NCBI GenBank assembly: GCA_017311315.1
Contig: CM029647.1
Location: 5,216,576 to 5,280,575, forward strand
Length of the DNA: 64,000 nt
DNA from: Dendrocalamus latiflorus
Taxonomy: Eukaryota; Streptophyta; Magnoliopsida; Poales; Poaceae
Reading direction: 5' to 3'
The notes under the pieces were generated by a model. The model saw nothing but the letters and a program-made list of their open reading frames with translations. It had not been told where the DNA came from and searched no databases. Below are positions 44,113 through 56,035 of the stretch, piece after piece. Within the stretch, counting starts at the first letter, position 1. Every line of letters begins with the position of its first letter. Position numbers and translations under genes: made by a program.

Positions 44113-44345
44113 CCTATGTATTGGGTGAATTAGTTTACCTTGGTGGCCCTTGCAGTGGCGGAGGTGGCGCCGGGCAGCTTTGCTTCGCTTTGGGGTTGGA
44201 TATTCCGATGGATGGCTGAAATGTGGGCCCTATGTATTGGGTGAAGTAGATTACCTTGGTGGCCCTTGTATTGGTGGAGGTGGCGCCGGGAAGCTTTGCT
44301 TCGCTTTGGGTTTGGATCTCGTCTGACTGGGATGGTACGCCCGAA
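44113..44345. repeat. Tandem duplication of a 116-bp GC-rich unit
   Basis: cctatgtattgggtga at 44113 recurs at 44229. Both units carry ttaccttggtggcccttg, ggaggtggcgccggg and agctttgcttcgctttggg. On the minus strand the duplication gives a repeated peptide (PPPLQGPPR and PPPIQGPPR), so the unit may derive from a coding sequence, which I do not recognise. Confidence 0.8.
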
Positions 44346-44639
44346 ACTGCATAATTGTACAATGGTCCAGAAGATGGCTGGATGCTGCCATGCTGGATGA
44401 CAGATTTGACGCTGCTATGTTCGCGCGCCTCAGGCTTGGGTTTGCCTTGCCTCGCAGGCTGCAATGCCAATGCCGTTCGTTCATTTGATGTTTCGTTCAT
44501 GCACTTTATCGATTGAAGGATTCAGGTATCTTGTATTGTGGTTTCCAATGGATTATTTGTTCTTCTTTCTGGATTACTGGCTTTGTTGTGGTAGTAGCAT
44601 CGGAGGACATAAACGTAACGATATTTGACAGTGTTTGTT

Positions 44640-46500
44640 GCGGTGCTAATTAAGTTACGGGAAAGGGGGGGGGGGGGGGCACGGTTCACCCATCCCACCA
44701 AAAAATTTCTTACTCCATCAGCCACGCTAAACGAACTTTTAAGTATGTATACCCTCCAACGAAGATGCGTATGTTTGGTGACACAACGCAATTTTTTTAA
44801 ATTTTGAATTTATTTGAAATTTGCTTCAAATTCAGAAATTTGCCAAATTAGAAATCTAACTTGAATTTCCGCTTGCCTCTTCAGGAAAACTGCTTTTGCC
44901 CTAGAGTTGACACCTTTCTTCCTTGGTGCCATCTCCCCTATATCCTTGGCCGCGCGCCAGCCTGCCACTCGCGCGCTCGCCCGTGCATGTTCACTGCTGC
45001 GACTTTCATCGACCTTTACACAACGCCATGCCACCTCACCAATCGGCCCATAACTAGCCATCACACCGCACCTAGCCACTCGCCATTCTCCGACCACCGC
45101 CGATCTTGCCGCTGCCACCTTTACCGCCAACCACTTAACATCCATCCGGCGCCTTAATTGGCCCTGCCGGCTTGTGTGCTTGTGCCAGTGAAATGTCGCA
45201 CACCTCCCGTCACTAACACCGCCACCTCATCGCAAAAACTCCTTAGTGATCCATGTCGTCATCCACGCGCCCACCTCGTCATTGCCATGCCACTGTCACC
45301 ACCATCTCCATCGGCTATTAATCCAAGCCGAGTAGCTCCCTCACCTTCGTTCGCATCGAATCCCAACCCTGAAGCTTTTCCCTCTCCTCTTTGGCCAAGA
45401 CTTGCCGCCGTTGCTGAGCTCTCGCCGGTGAGCCTAAAATTCATTTCTCTCTATAGCCTCGATCTTGATCTAATTAAATGTGCTCATAGCACCACCTTGG
45501 CACCGTGATACTACTCCTAACCACTCCAACTTAGCTCGTCACCCCTAGCCCATCGACGCTATGCGCCACTGCCCGACCATGCACACCCACCGTGGACAGC
45601 CTCGCACAAGTCAAACCAGATCGAGCCATCATTACCACTAGGATCCTTGTGCACCGTAGATGCTCAAGCCACCCTTAGATTAGTCGGAGCCACACCACAA
45701 AGCTGTCATGCCATGCTCTTGTTCCGATGAGCCACCTCTGTCGCCAGCTGTCTTTGGCACCCCTTCGACCATGCACATACTCAAAATGGTTGCCTAGGTC
45801 CCAATAACACTTACCGCACTACTGCTCATAGCCAATCACCCTCGTCATCACCCGATCGCCCTCGCACCATGCTCCTCTACTTGGGCAGCCATGAGCGCGA
45901 GCTCAAGCCTTGTGGGCTTCACGCACTGCAGGCCAAGTAGATGGGCCAGACAAGTCAGCCCAGAACCATGCACAACTTAGTAGGCCGAGTGGGCCAATCC
46001 CATTATTCAAAGCACAACACTATTCACATCCAACCCGCTACCGTTCATGGCCCAAGCCCATTACTATTCAACCCATAAAAATTAGCCTAACCCATTACTA
46101 TTCACTCAACATGACCTGTTAGAAATATTATCAACCCGATACTATTCATCTAACCCGTTACTATCTATGTGAGACTCGTTAAGTATATTTATACCCATTT
46201 TGACTATCTCGAGCTCATCTAACCCATTTTCAACTCCATTTAACCCAATCAAGCATGGCTTAAACCCTATCCATCCAAACTCACCTTCTTTTTATATATT
46301 TTATGGATATTCTATCGTATTTTATTCCTAGCTTACATTCTATAAAGCAGAAACTTATTTATATTCTTTCTTTTGCGCTAGCATCCGGATTCGACTAGTT
46401 AGACAACGGAGAAGCTATTGAAGCAACAGAGGAAGATGGTGTTAAACCTAAAGCCTATGAAGAAGTAATCAAAGACCCCAAATAAAGAGGCAAGTTATAT
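44640..46500. other. Decayed GC-rich repeat DNA
   Basis: A G-run lies at 44666-44679. 44930-45900 is C-rich plus-strand text (gccaccacc, cgccacc) with open frames lacking domains. At 45985-46165, variants of aacccattactattca recur about five times. The style matches the non-coding part of grass Gypsy-type retrotransposons. No gene is supported. Confidence 0.4.
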
Positions 46501-48038
46501 GTCTTTGACCATACTGATTCTATATTATTTAATTATTATTATTAGTACTTTCATTTATGCTATTTGAGTAATGTTATTTATGTAAAATAATAATTTAAAA
46601 TGAGATGATGAATAGTTAGATCCAACCATTAAAAAGCTCATTCATACCCTTGTAAGTCATATTCACTTTGACAGGCTTGGTAACTTATTGCCATATAGAT
46701 AATTAGTAGTAGATTGGACAACCAAATGATTTATTTAAACTACTAAGAATATTTTGGCTTCGTATCATTAGATTTCAAAATGGTACTATAGTCTAATATT
46801 ACGAGTCTCAGATATCTTGTTGGGAAAGTTAGGCAAATCTACTGGATATAATAGATGGTATTCGAATACGTCGTGCTCTCGGTTAATGGAGTTGTGTTTC
46901 ATTGGTGATCCAATAACAAGACATGAATATATTTAGAATGAATTTAATATGAAAATTGTGATAACAGAGCCCCTTGTTAATTAAATAATGTTATACTATT
47001 TTCAAGCTCAAAGTTCTTTACTCGTAAACTTGCGTTTATTTTTGTTATATTACAAATCTTGACTCTATCTAGTTGAACTCCTTTGATGATAGTTAAATAG
47101 CCTTCTCATGTGATTTACCGAGTACCTAGTGTATTCAATCTTGCTTATTTTTACCAAAATAGACAACAGAAGAATAAAGGATGCATCAGCTAATGTGCTA
47201 GGTTACGACCACACTCAAACGTTTCTATAGAATTTCATTGGTTCTTTTGAATGTAAGTTAAGTTTTAGGCTTGAACGTCCATAACTCTTTTGTAGTTTGG
47301 CCATTAGGTCATATTTTAATTAAGCTAATTCTTTTCAAATGCGCATGAACATATATGATAATCTTTCTGTTCACAACTGAACCTATAAGCCAGGCATAAA
47401 ACCGTTATGCCAATCTGACCTATTTCTCACAACAGCCTAAAGGTTCAGTTGCAGACAGATAAAATATGTATAAGCCAGGTTAGCATGGTTTGATTGGTTT
47501 CTGCGTGACTCGCCCGTGAGCTCAGCGTGCGGTAGAGCGGTGCGGTCGTTAACGTGGATGGAGCCGGCAGCCCGTTAAAAGGCCACGACTCACGGGTGAA
47601 CTGGAGCTGCCTGCGCCAGGCCGCGGTGCGTTCGGTGCTTTCGCCCAGGGGCTCTCAAGCCCAGGGCCTCCGGCGGCAGCAGCAGCTCTTGAGGCCTTGA
47701 CTAACGGGATAGGCCGCGCGAGGGGAGGGAGTTGGGCCGTACGGGTGGATGTTTGCTGGAGACCTGGAAGGATGGCGGGCGACGAGTGAGTTGGGCAGTG
47801 GATTAGCTCGTCCGCCTTGGCGAGCGCTGGATCGTGCCGTGGGGTAGTTGTGCGGGCTGCGAGGGTGTCCGGCCTGCCGCCTTTGGGCTGGAGGTCAGGG
47901 GAACGCTGCTCCCTCTTCTATTCTGTGATGGGCCGCGCTTCCATTCTGTTCTGTACTAGTCCCTGGGGGCTGGGGCTGCAGATTGTAGTGCTCCTGTGCA
48001 CTATGAACCTTTCGATACTCCACAGTAGTCCGTATGTT
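46501..48038. other. AT-rich stretch then GC-rich patch, no gene supported
   Basis: 46500-47460 is AT-rich with no open frame. 47500-48010 turns GC-rich with frame 47817-48125 open but without domain or start context. Possibly the 5' part or flank of the LTR-like sequence that follows. Confidence 0.35.
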
Positions 48039-50980
48039 TGTAACACCCCCGTCTCCGGGAGTATTATGAAACCCTCGCAGCTGCTCAGGACTGTTCAACT
48101 GCGAGTATATCCAACGAGTGTATAACATTGCCAACACAAGCTTAAGCGCAAAAGAGAACTTTTATTACAATATAAGGCTAAAAGCCAAGAATCACAGTAG
48201 GGTCATCTGCCCTTAGTTACATTACAACAACAACTGCCACAGGTACGCCTGAGCGGAGAACGACCCTAATTCCAAGCTTCGTCGATCTCGTAAAGCACCA
48301 CCTCTTCGTCTTCATCCGCCTCCTCAAAGTTAATTGTTTCTGTTTATGTTTTTAGCAAGCATGAGTACTACCACTTGTACTCAATAAGTCACACGGAGCT
48401 TAATAATAATTTCATGCATGGCATATCAAGAAAAAGGGGAAACAAGTCTATTATTTTATGTGGATACAGTTTTAGTTGTAAACAGATTTTAAACACAAAA
48501 TTTTGGCTTTCTATAAGCTTTAGGGGGTTTTTCAAGGTTCAATTACCAGATCACCAACATTATCAAATCTTTTCCAAATCTACTTATGCTTTGTTGTTGG
48601 ATTCACCCATTAAACATAACTCCATTGACCGGAAGTACGGCGTATTCGAATACCATTAGTCATGACTTTGCAAAGCTGCCCTGCTTTACCCACAAGATTC
48701 CTTAACTCCGCGCTAAAGAGTAAAGGAAACAAGGTTGTTCACTGCTCAATTCTTTATATAGCCTCTACCTAGTAGACTTCCTCAACAAGCCCAGGCCACA
48801 ACCTCTGACTTATCTCAGCCTACTATTGTGTGGACACCCGATAATCAAAACAATAGTAAAAACAATAACGGTGCCAACTTCCATACGGCCCTCCCTTAAC
48901 TCCCTTCCGTATGTACTCACACTTTGCCTCCAACCGCCTATGTAAAGGTTCAATCGAAGTTGAGCAGTTACTAGACCAGGTTTGACGTATCAACGCTTGT
49001 GGTTGGGCGGTCACTATGTTCTTTACTCAGCATAAGGGTCTAGTCCTTATAATTTCACCGGTGGCAAATTCCCTTCTACAAATCTGTCCAGTGATTTGAC
49101 ACTCCCATTGATTTGTAACATTTGCCTTCGCCCCAGGTTACGAGATCCAGCGATTCTCGCTTTACCAAAGCGCCACTTCCCAAATAAATACCACTTCTTT
49201 TAGCAACAGAAGATATCAATTCTTTAAACTATCATATTTACAACATTACTATATTTAATATTACTATGACTTGTCAAGGTGAATATGGCCATCAAATTAG
49301 ACTGGGCTTTTTCGGGTGGTAGGACATAACTAGTATCATGTCATTCTAAGCATTTATTATACATAAAATAACAGTGTGCAAATAGCATAATGAAAATACA
49401 AGTAAATACATAACTTAGGGAATGTAGGATCAACATGTTCAAAAATATGTGTGACTTGCCTTGCGGATTTATGATTTTGATTAATTTGTATTCGTCGACG
49501 GGTTGAGCCTGGACTTGAGCTTTTCCCTCCTGCTCCTGCGAACCTTCGACTTCGGAGGCTAACGCAAAACAAATAAAATAATTTAATTCCATGCCTGAAG
49601 GATTAGGCTAGGAATAAAGGAAATAAAATAAGAAAGAAAATCCGGGAACTCCAATAAAATGAGGATATTGGGCTTATAGGAGGGCTATATGGGGAAATGG
49701 GCCTTGGATTTGGATTGGCGGGCTCAAAACGAATCCGGGGAGTATAAATATGTATTTTTGGACTTTGGGTCAATTACTATTTATTGGGCTCGGTCGCACT
49801 GTTGCTTGGGCTCGGCGAGGCGGTCTGGCGCAGCCAGCTCAATCCGGCCCGGTCGGGCGCGTCCGGTGCGGTTGGGGCGGCTTGGCTCAGCCCGCTCGGC
49901 CTGGCTCGGTCGGGGGAACAGTGCGAAGCACTGTTCTTCTTCCCCACCGGCCCGAGCGCGCGCAGAGACAGGGGATGGGAGCGGCGAGTGGCGGCGGCGC
50001 TAGGGTGGACGGCGACGGCGGCTGAGGGCATGGACGGACTCAACGAAGAGTGGTGGTTCCATTTTGGGCAGTGGTAGCTCCAGCGGAAGCGGCGTTCGCC
50101 GGCGGTGGGCTTCTCCCCGTTGCGGCCATTTTTGAGGTTATGGGTTCATGGGGGCTTTTTAGGGCAATTTGGCCGGTGCTAGAGCACCACTAGGACTTGG
50201 GTAAACTCATGGGAGCGGCGGTTTGGGCTGGGTATGGCCGTACAAGGCTAGCTACGGGGAGGTAGTTGCGGCCGGCGGTGGCTCTCGGTGCCAGGGCAGC
50301 TCAGCTTGAGGGAAGGTCGAGTAAGGATTTGGGAGGTTTCCTGGAAGCGTGAGGGTGCTTCTACGGCATGGAATTGGATTCTAATTGGCTGGTTTGTCGG
50401 AATTGAAGAGAGGGCTACCTTTAGGGTTTTTGATGCCGGTGGAGCTTCGGCGGTCTTCAACTCAATTGAGCGGGTGGAGGAGCTGTTTGGGCGCTTGAGG
50501 AAGCTCAGGGGAGTGATGGAGGCCTTAAATAGCAGGGCTAGGTCGGTCTACGCCAGGGGGATATTTGCGGCGGGAGCAGAGAAGGAGCGGCGGTGACAGG
50601 TCGGCAAGCTCGGGTGGCGCGCGGGGTACTCAAGCACCTGGTAGAGCTGGCAGGGGAGGGAGTACGCGAGAAGGTGCTGGAGAGGGCGCCGAGGCTTGAA
50701 GGTGAAGGAAAGAGCTAGCGGCAGGGAGATTTTTCGAGCGACGACGAAAATATCGGGCGGTGAACAGTGCTGGCGCTGCTCTCCTCCGTTCAAGCGTTGC
50801 CGACAGGGTTTAGGGGCGGGATTGGGTCGAGATTCGTGCAGGATAGGCTAAGGATCAGGGGAAGCAAAAATCAAAACGCAATTCCAACTCTTTTGCAAAA
50901 TTCGATTTCGTTTCAATGTTTCCCCCTCGTAAGCTCGCATTTCGGTTGGGAGCTCTTGCTCGGCTCTTCCTTCGGCAAGT
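48039..50980. repeat. Gypsy-type LTR-like sequence
   Basis: Starts tgtaacacccccgtctccgg, a common opening of long Gypsy LTRs in rice, and continues with text of the same style (agcaagcatgagtactacca, cttgtactcaataagtcaca). Further on come gggctatatggggaaatggg, a TATA-like gtataaatatg (49742) and a GC-rich transcribed-like part with gaacagtgcgaagcactgttc (49915-49936) and gaacagtgctggcgctgct (50762). No protein domain was found, and the far end and any partner LTR were not identified. Confidence 0.4.
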
Positions 50981-50984
50981 GCAA

Positions 50985-51466
50985 GAGGTGGTAGCAACTG
51001 CATCAAATCTTCTAGCTATTGTTGATGAATTGGAGGCCTCAGGATTATCCTGGAAAGAATGATGAGGAAGTTGGTGGTTGTGGTGTGGCTGAAGTGTCTA
51101 ATTCACAGTCCATGCCTCTGAACAAGTCATTGGAGAATGGATGTGCAACTCGAGACCTTCCACCAAATGCCCGTACTAGTTCTATTGGAGTATCTTCTAT
51201 TAAGCTATGGACAAACGCTAGGCTCTTTGGACTTGAACCACCTGAACCTCCAGTATTTGGTGCCCAAGATGGTCCAAGGGAGGATATCAGGATACCATAC
51301 CTGGTTGTAAAGAACCTCAGCGTGGCCATTCAACTGAACACACTGAACTGCATTGTTGAAAGCCTACTGAATCAGCTGTGGTGTATGTTCCAAGTGGAAA
51401 TGCGTCAATGATCAGCAGCTTCGTGGGGAGGCTTGTTGGTATCCGTCCTGATTCTGCAAGCTGTTA
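50985..51466 (+). pseudogene. SCAR/WAVE-like gene fragment
   Basis: Reads ATASNLLAIVDELEASGLSWKE, then after a 2-base frameshift near 51060 NDEEVGGCGV..., and further SSIKLWTNARLFGLEPPEPPVF. The combination of NLLAIxDxLEASGL and the WTNxxLLGLEPxKPPxF motif is what I remember from plant SCAR-like proteins, the actin-nucleation SCAR/WAVE complex subunit. Neither the N-terminal SCAR homology domain nor the C-terminal WH2/acidic region is present. Probably a captured or residual internal exon. A final piece (VVYVPSGNASMISSFVGRL, another frame) may belong to it. Identification from memory of motifs; moderate. Confidence 0.45.
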
Positions 51467-51582
51467 GGCCTAAATATGTATATAGGGCCCATCAGGCCTA
51501 AATATGTATATATGGCACATCACACCCATTAGTCATGTACAGGGCCATTAGTCCTGTACTTTTGTACTAGAGTTATACTGTA

Positions 51583-51584
<2 letters not shown>

Positions 51585-51663
<79 letters not shown>
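51585..51663. repeat. (AT)n microsatellite, 79 bp
   Basis: Uninterrupted AT dinucleotide run. It is the left part of a compound TA/CA microsatellite now split by three inserted elements. Confidence 0.97.
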
Positions 51664-51665
<2 letters not shown>

Positions 51666-52034
51666 AAAATTACGTAAGGCACCTAGGTGCTAGGCACCCA
51701 CATCCGATACACGTGTATGATTGATAATTTTTTTGAGTTTGGGTATGAAAATGTTTTATACCCTTGATATATTTATGGTAAGTAAGTTTTGAACTCAATT
51801 CAAACTAGTTTGAACTACTTTTGAGTTCAATGCGACTACAGTGAGTATATACCATAAAAATAGTTCAAAATAATTAAACTGAAATTGAATTTAATTTTTT
51901 TCGGAGTTTGACATCTCAAATATACTTTTTTATGGGCATATGAAGATACCCACATCAAACGTTGCGAATCTCAAAGCAAATCAACGGGTATTGATATGGG
52001 TGCCTAGGCACCTGGGTGCATGAAACACTCGTCC
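51664..52034. mobile_element. Micron-like MITE in TA microsatellite, first copy (371 bp)
   Basis: Sits between (AT)n at 51585-51663 and TATATA at 52035-52051. The ends are inverted: GCACCTAGGTGCTAGGCACC on the left and GGTGCCTAGGCACCTGGGTGC on the right. AT-rich interior, no coding. Insertion into TA repeats is the behaviour described for rice Micron elements. Confidence 0.75.
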
Positions 52035-52052
52035 TATATATATATATATATC

Positions 52053-52417
52053 TTTTCTACTCCCGGGTGTAATTACACCCTATGTCGTATCTCACAATGT
52101 AGAGAGTATCTCGCGTAACGAGGGGTATGTACATGTAATATACGAGTATTTAAGATCATATAGGTGGTATGAACAATTTTTCAAAGATGGTATGTACATT
52201 TTTTTCAACATACTCCTTTTTATGTACGTATATAAAGGTATTTACAAAATACGCTAAAAACTATGGACTCCCTTGCAATTTTTTTATGTGGTTCACATTA
52301 GAATATCTTATAATTAGTATACAGTATACCTAAAGTGATAAAGGAATATTTCAAATTTGTTTAGGTGGTATATTAGAGGTGCATGTAATTACACCCGGGA
52401 GTAAAAAGTATTTTTCC
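52053..52417. mobile_element. Micron-like MITE in TA microsatellite, second family (about 365 bp)
   Basis: Bounded by TA repeats on the left (52035-52052) and TATATA then (CA)n on the right. Inverted ends share ACTCCCGGGTGTAATTACA. Different in sequence from the element at 51664, so two separate families landed in the same microsatellite. Confidence 0.75.

Positions 52418-52425
<8 letters not shown>

Positions 52426-52457
<32 letters not shown>
52426..52457. repeat. (CA)n microsatellite
   Basis: About 16 CA units directly before the Helitron 3' end; continuation of the compound TA/CA repeat. Confidence 0.95.
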
Positions 52458-52462
<5 letters not shown>

Positions 52463-55355
52463 CATATGCCCGTGCGTTGCAACGGAAAATCAAATTTTGC
52501 AACTAATTAATTTCCATGCTACATGCAGTCATCATGTGGGTATACAAATATAACTTCAATGCAATACTCTTAATTCCTCAACAAACACTTCTACAAACCT
52601 AGGGCTACCGCAACGTGTGTTAATACAGTAATGGTGGTGAAACAAATAGAAGGTATTGTCATCAAGCCATTCAAAAAGGCTAGCATACTTTTCTTTCAAC
52701 TAAAAACATACAATAAGCTGTAGTAGTCCTAATGAGCAGATCTTATGAATGAAAAATTGTGTCTTGCACTCTCTCTAGTGGGACAGTGTTCCAAAAACAA
52801 GTATTTCTAAATCATTTCCTTATGTTAATTTTCTTTGTAGTTGTATATCACCTTCTGCTATTTTTCTTTACAAACCAGAATAAATTGAACCGCTCCTTAA
52901 AAATATTTCAGATGACCTAACTCCTAAGTAAGATCACAGTCCCCCCCCCCCCGCCTTTTTTCCTTTAAGCCTGAGGATAATTGTGTTCAGCAACATCCAT
53001 GAAGCATCTTATGAAAAATAATGACATGGCAGTTGTCGAAGAACCAAGTGAATCAATTTCACCCATGGAAGCATTTTCAGCATATAGTGACACAAAAAAT
53101 TAAATGCCTAAAGTTAGAAGGTACAACCCAAAGTATATAGGTTAAAATGTTTCATTACATCGAGGATCCGTTTGTAAGGGAGTCAACAAACTCAATATTT
53201 ATGTAATGAACAAATATTTGTGGTGATATGATAAATATCATTACATAAATACATAATTATTTCATTATTTGTGCTTGTCTATGTTATCATTGGTCAGATG
53301 CAGCTTTGTATATTTTGAATTTCATGTGTTCTAACTTTTAAGGTGACTTTATAAGTTATGTAAGCTTCCTTTAGTGTATGAACTGACCTGAGTAGCTAGT
53401 TGAGCTAGTTTGTGGTAATATCAGTATTTGAAGGCAGAAATAAACAAAATAGTTTTTCATATGAATATATGATAGTATTGATAATCAATCAGAACTGGGA
53501 GGGCACATATAGTATGTGCAATGGATTTCTTTTCTTGCAGTAATCTACTTCTTTATGTAGACCTTTCTTCTAGCATGGTTTTGTCCATTAGCAGCATCCT
53601 AGTTACTCTGACAGAAAGCATACAATCTCCCTTCAGCAATTTTTTCTCTCCAAATTTTCTTATCATTGAGAAAATGGTGATATTTTTTCTCTTATTTACC
53701 AACTCCAGAAACCTTTTCTTTCCTCTGGTTGCATTGCAAAAGGAGTGGCCACTAATCACTAATATCTTTCTATTCAGTTTCTCAAATTGACCATGGTATT
53801 GTACATTTGATCAATGAAGAACATCCCAGAATTACTGTTTTGCTGGATTGCCATGGGATTTGCCCATTCAGATTTCCAATGAAAAAGGTAGTTGATAGGA
53901 AAAAAAATATGACCAGAATAAAGGAAAAAAGGAAAATAAGCAGTAACAAAGCAAATTGCGCATTTCATGTAGCTAGCAATTTCTCTATTATTCCCTTTTA
54001 GTGGATTAGCACATTGGCCTGCATGCAATGGACCTAATAGTTCTCTTCATGTAATCAATCATAACCTTTCTCTTGCAAATAACCAACAATTATTTATTTA
54101 TTTCGTAATCAAGTATACATCTATGGAAATAATGAATGATTTTTCCCCTTGGAGCTATCTAAGTGAACAACCTAAACGTGAACTGCTCTCCAGATCCAAC
54201 CAATAACAAACTGAGCTCCACCCAAAAAGAGATAACCATACGTGTAATGAATTCTAATGATAAACTAAGCATTCACAACAATATTTTTTTCTTGAATGAG
54301 TATTTATTGCATGCTACCTATGCAACTAAGCTCAAACTAACCAGGGAAGAATAAACTTCAGCACAATAGAAAGACATCTAAAGGGAGTGACTTACAGAGT
54401 TGCAAAGAAGTGAAGAATTTTCCAGGGATGAACCGATGTGAGCCGATTAAATCTTTTGTTCCTTCCTTCCCCATAATCAGTTAGAACAGGCATGCAGACA
54501 GCACATTGTGGAGCACATCAACAGAACTATAAAATGATCACGACCAAAAGCACTTAATTACAATCAGATGGCACATCAACAGAACTCTGGATCCAAAGCC
54601 AAACATTCTAGTCTCTCAATCATGTAACAAGATCTGCCAGAAATTTCCATTTCTAAACTAATCCACCCTCGAAAACCAAAATAAACAACTGAAAAAAAGC
54701 TTAAGGAGCAGATGAATATCTCACCTACTTGTACTTCTTCAGTCGGTGCCCATCGGCGGTCTCGATCACGAACTCTGTCGAGAAGATGTTGGTGAGCTTG
54801 GCTCCGTAGCCGTTCCTCCCTCCGGTGGTCTTCTTCACATTGTCGTCGTAGTTGCTGCTGGTGAGGAGGTGGCCGAAGATCATCTCGGGAACGTAGACGC
54901 GCTCTTCCTGGGACCTCGACGGGGATGCCGTATAGCGGAGGTGCGGGGGAGCGGCGGGAGCGGAGATCGGGGAGGATGGGGGAGTGGAGGTGCAGGGGAG
55001 GCGGAGATGGGGAAGCGACAGGAGCAGCGGCGCGGCGGGAGTGGAGATCGGGGAGGAGGAGGCAGCGGCGATGCGGGATGGGCGATGAAGAGCAGGCGGG
55101 GGAGATGGGGAAGAAGGCGGCGATGGGAAGGGAAGGGGGGAGGAAGCGGTTGCGCCGAGGAGTGGGGGTGGAGGAGGCGGTGCGGTGTGGGGACGGTTTG
55201 GGGGGAGGGAGGAGATCGCGAGAGTGGACGACCGACATGGAGAGTCAAGGGAGATCGAACGGTTGTAAAGAACTGAGGGCGAATCGTTTTTTTGATAGCA
55301 GAGAAATGGGTGGGAGAGGCCGTACCAACCACCAACTCCTTCTTTTATATAGTAA

Positions 55356-55358
<3 letters not shown>
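52458..55358 (-). mobile_element. Non-autonomous Helitron, 2.9 kb, carrying a topoisomerase II exon fragment
   Basis: Read on the minus strand it starts TCTTTACTATATAAAAG at 55358, the TC...ACTATA type of Helitron 5' terminus. It ends at 52458 with CTAG, preceded by a GC-rich palindromic tract (CCGTTGCAACGCACGGGC) about ten bases upstream, as Helitron 3' hairpins are placed. The base before the 5' end is A and the base after the 3' end is T, the required A/T insertion site, with no target duplication. No Rep/helicase gene is present. The interior is AT-rich except at the 5' end, where a C/T-rich tract (54930-55240) precedes the captured exon. Confidence 0.72.
54725..54925 (-). pseudogene. TOP2: Captured exon fragment of DNA topoisomerase II
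   Basis: The minus strand reads VYVPEMIFGHLLTSSNYDD, then NVKKTTGGRNGYGAKLTNIF and STEFVIETADGHRLKKYK. This is the ATPase (GHKL) region of eukaryotic type IIA topoisomerase with its GRNGYGAK nucleotide-binding loop. Upstream, GIPVEV in another frame fits the same exon after a 2-base deletion (about 54908-54912). The codon after KKYK is TAG where the family has Gln, and it is followed directly by a splice-donor-like GTGAG. The piece is therefore one exon's end with its donor, broken by a frameshift and a stop. It lies inside the Helitron in the element's own orientation. Confidence 0.88.

Positions 55359-55407
<49 letters not shown>
55359..55407. repeat. (TA)n microsatellite, right flank of the Helitron
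   Basis: TA run immediately next to the Helitron 5' end; the continuation of the compound microsatellite at 51585-52457. Confidence 0.95.
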
Positions 55408-55409
<2 letters not shown>

Positions 55410-55429
55410 ATATTCATCTAATATATTTG

Positions 55430-56035
55430 AGATGATCTATTTGTATCATGGTACCATAGCCCTAATTTCCTCACCGGATTTCACATCTCCAGCCGCCGGT
55501 GATCTCTTATAAACATTCGATCGAGCTCCTCCTATACTCTACTTTGATTTGATCCACTGCTTTCGAAGAAGCGCCCTTGACCTCAAATCTCCACCAACAT
55601 GCCCCTGACCTTGATCTCCACCTGCTCCGTTCATGCTCCGTTCAGGCCGTTGCCGCCTCCTACGGCCTCGGGCACCGCTGCCACCCACACGAGGTCGCGT
55701 TGGGCCGACCTCAAGCTCTGCTGCCCAAACCCTGGGGAGTCGTCGCGTCCCAACCCTCCTCGGGCGTCGCCGCCGACCTTAGGCTTTGCTGCCGCGCCCA
55801 GAGTCTCCTTGGCTCTGTTCCGCCCGAAGGCCTCTACCACACCGCCGACCTCGGGCGCTGCCGTTGCCGCATCCGAAGTCCTCTACTTCGGTCCGGCTTC
55901 ATCATTCGGTCATCTGCTTTGGCTAAACTTCATCCTACACTGGTATCCTCGGCTTTGTTCCTCTGTTTGTACACCTAAGACTGTTTTGTCCGAGAAAGTG
56001 TTGCTGTTTTTTTGCTCGACTCATTTTTTGTTGCG
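55430..56035 (+). other. Leader-like C-rich region of a copia relic
   Basis: C/T-rich transcribed-looking DNA (gccgccggtgatctcttataa, TATA-like cttataaac at about 55508). Open frames at 55577-56039 are low-complexity Ser/Pro/Arg and not credible proteins. It lies just upstream of the gag relic and probably represents its 5' end. Confidence 0.4.

Noticed and set aside
47500..47560. Possible tRNA-derived SINE promoter (A-box-like gcggtagagcgg)
   Set aside because: No B box at the right distance, no poly(T/A) tail or duplication; no tRNA gene could be folded anywhere in the window.
54925..55410. 176- and 161-residue plus-strand frames opposite the Helitron 5' region
   Set aside because: Translations of a G/A-rich low-complexity tract and of the TA microsatellite (IYIYIY).
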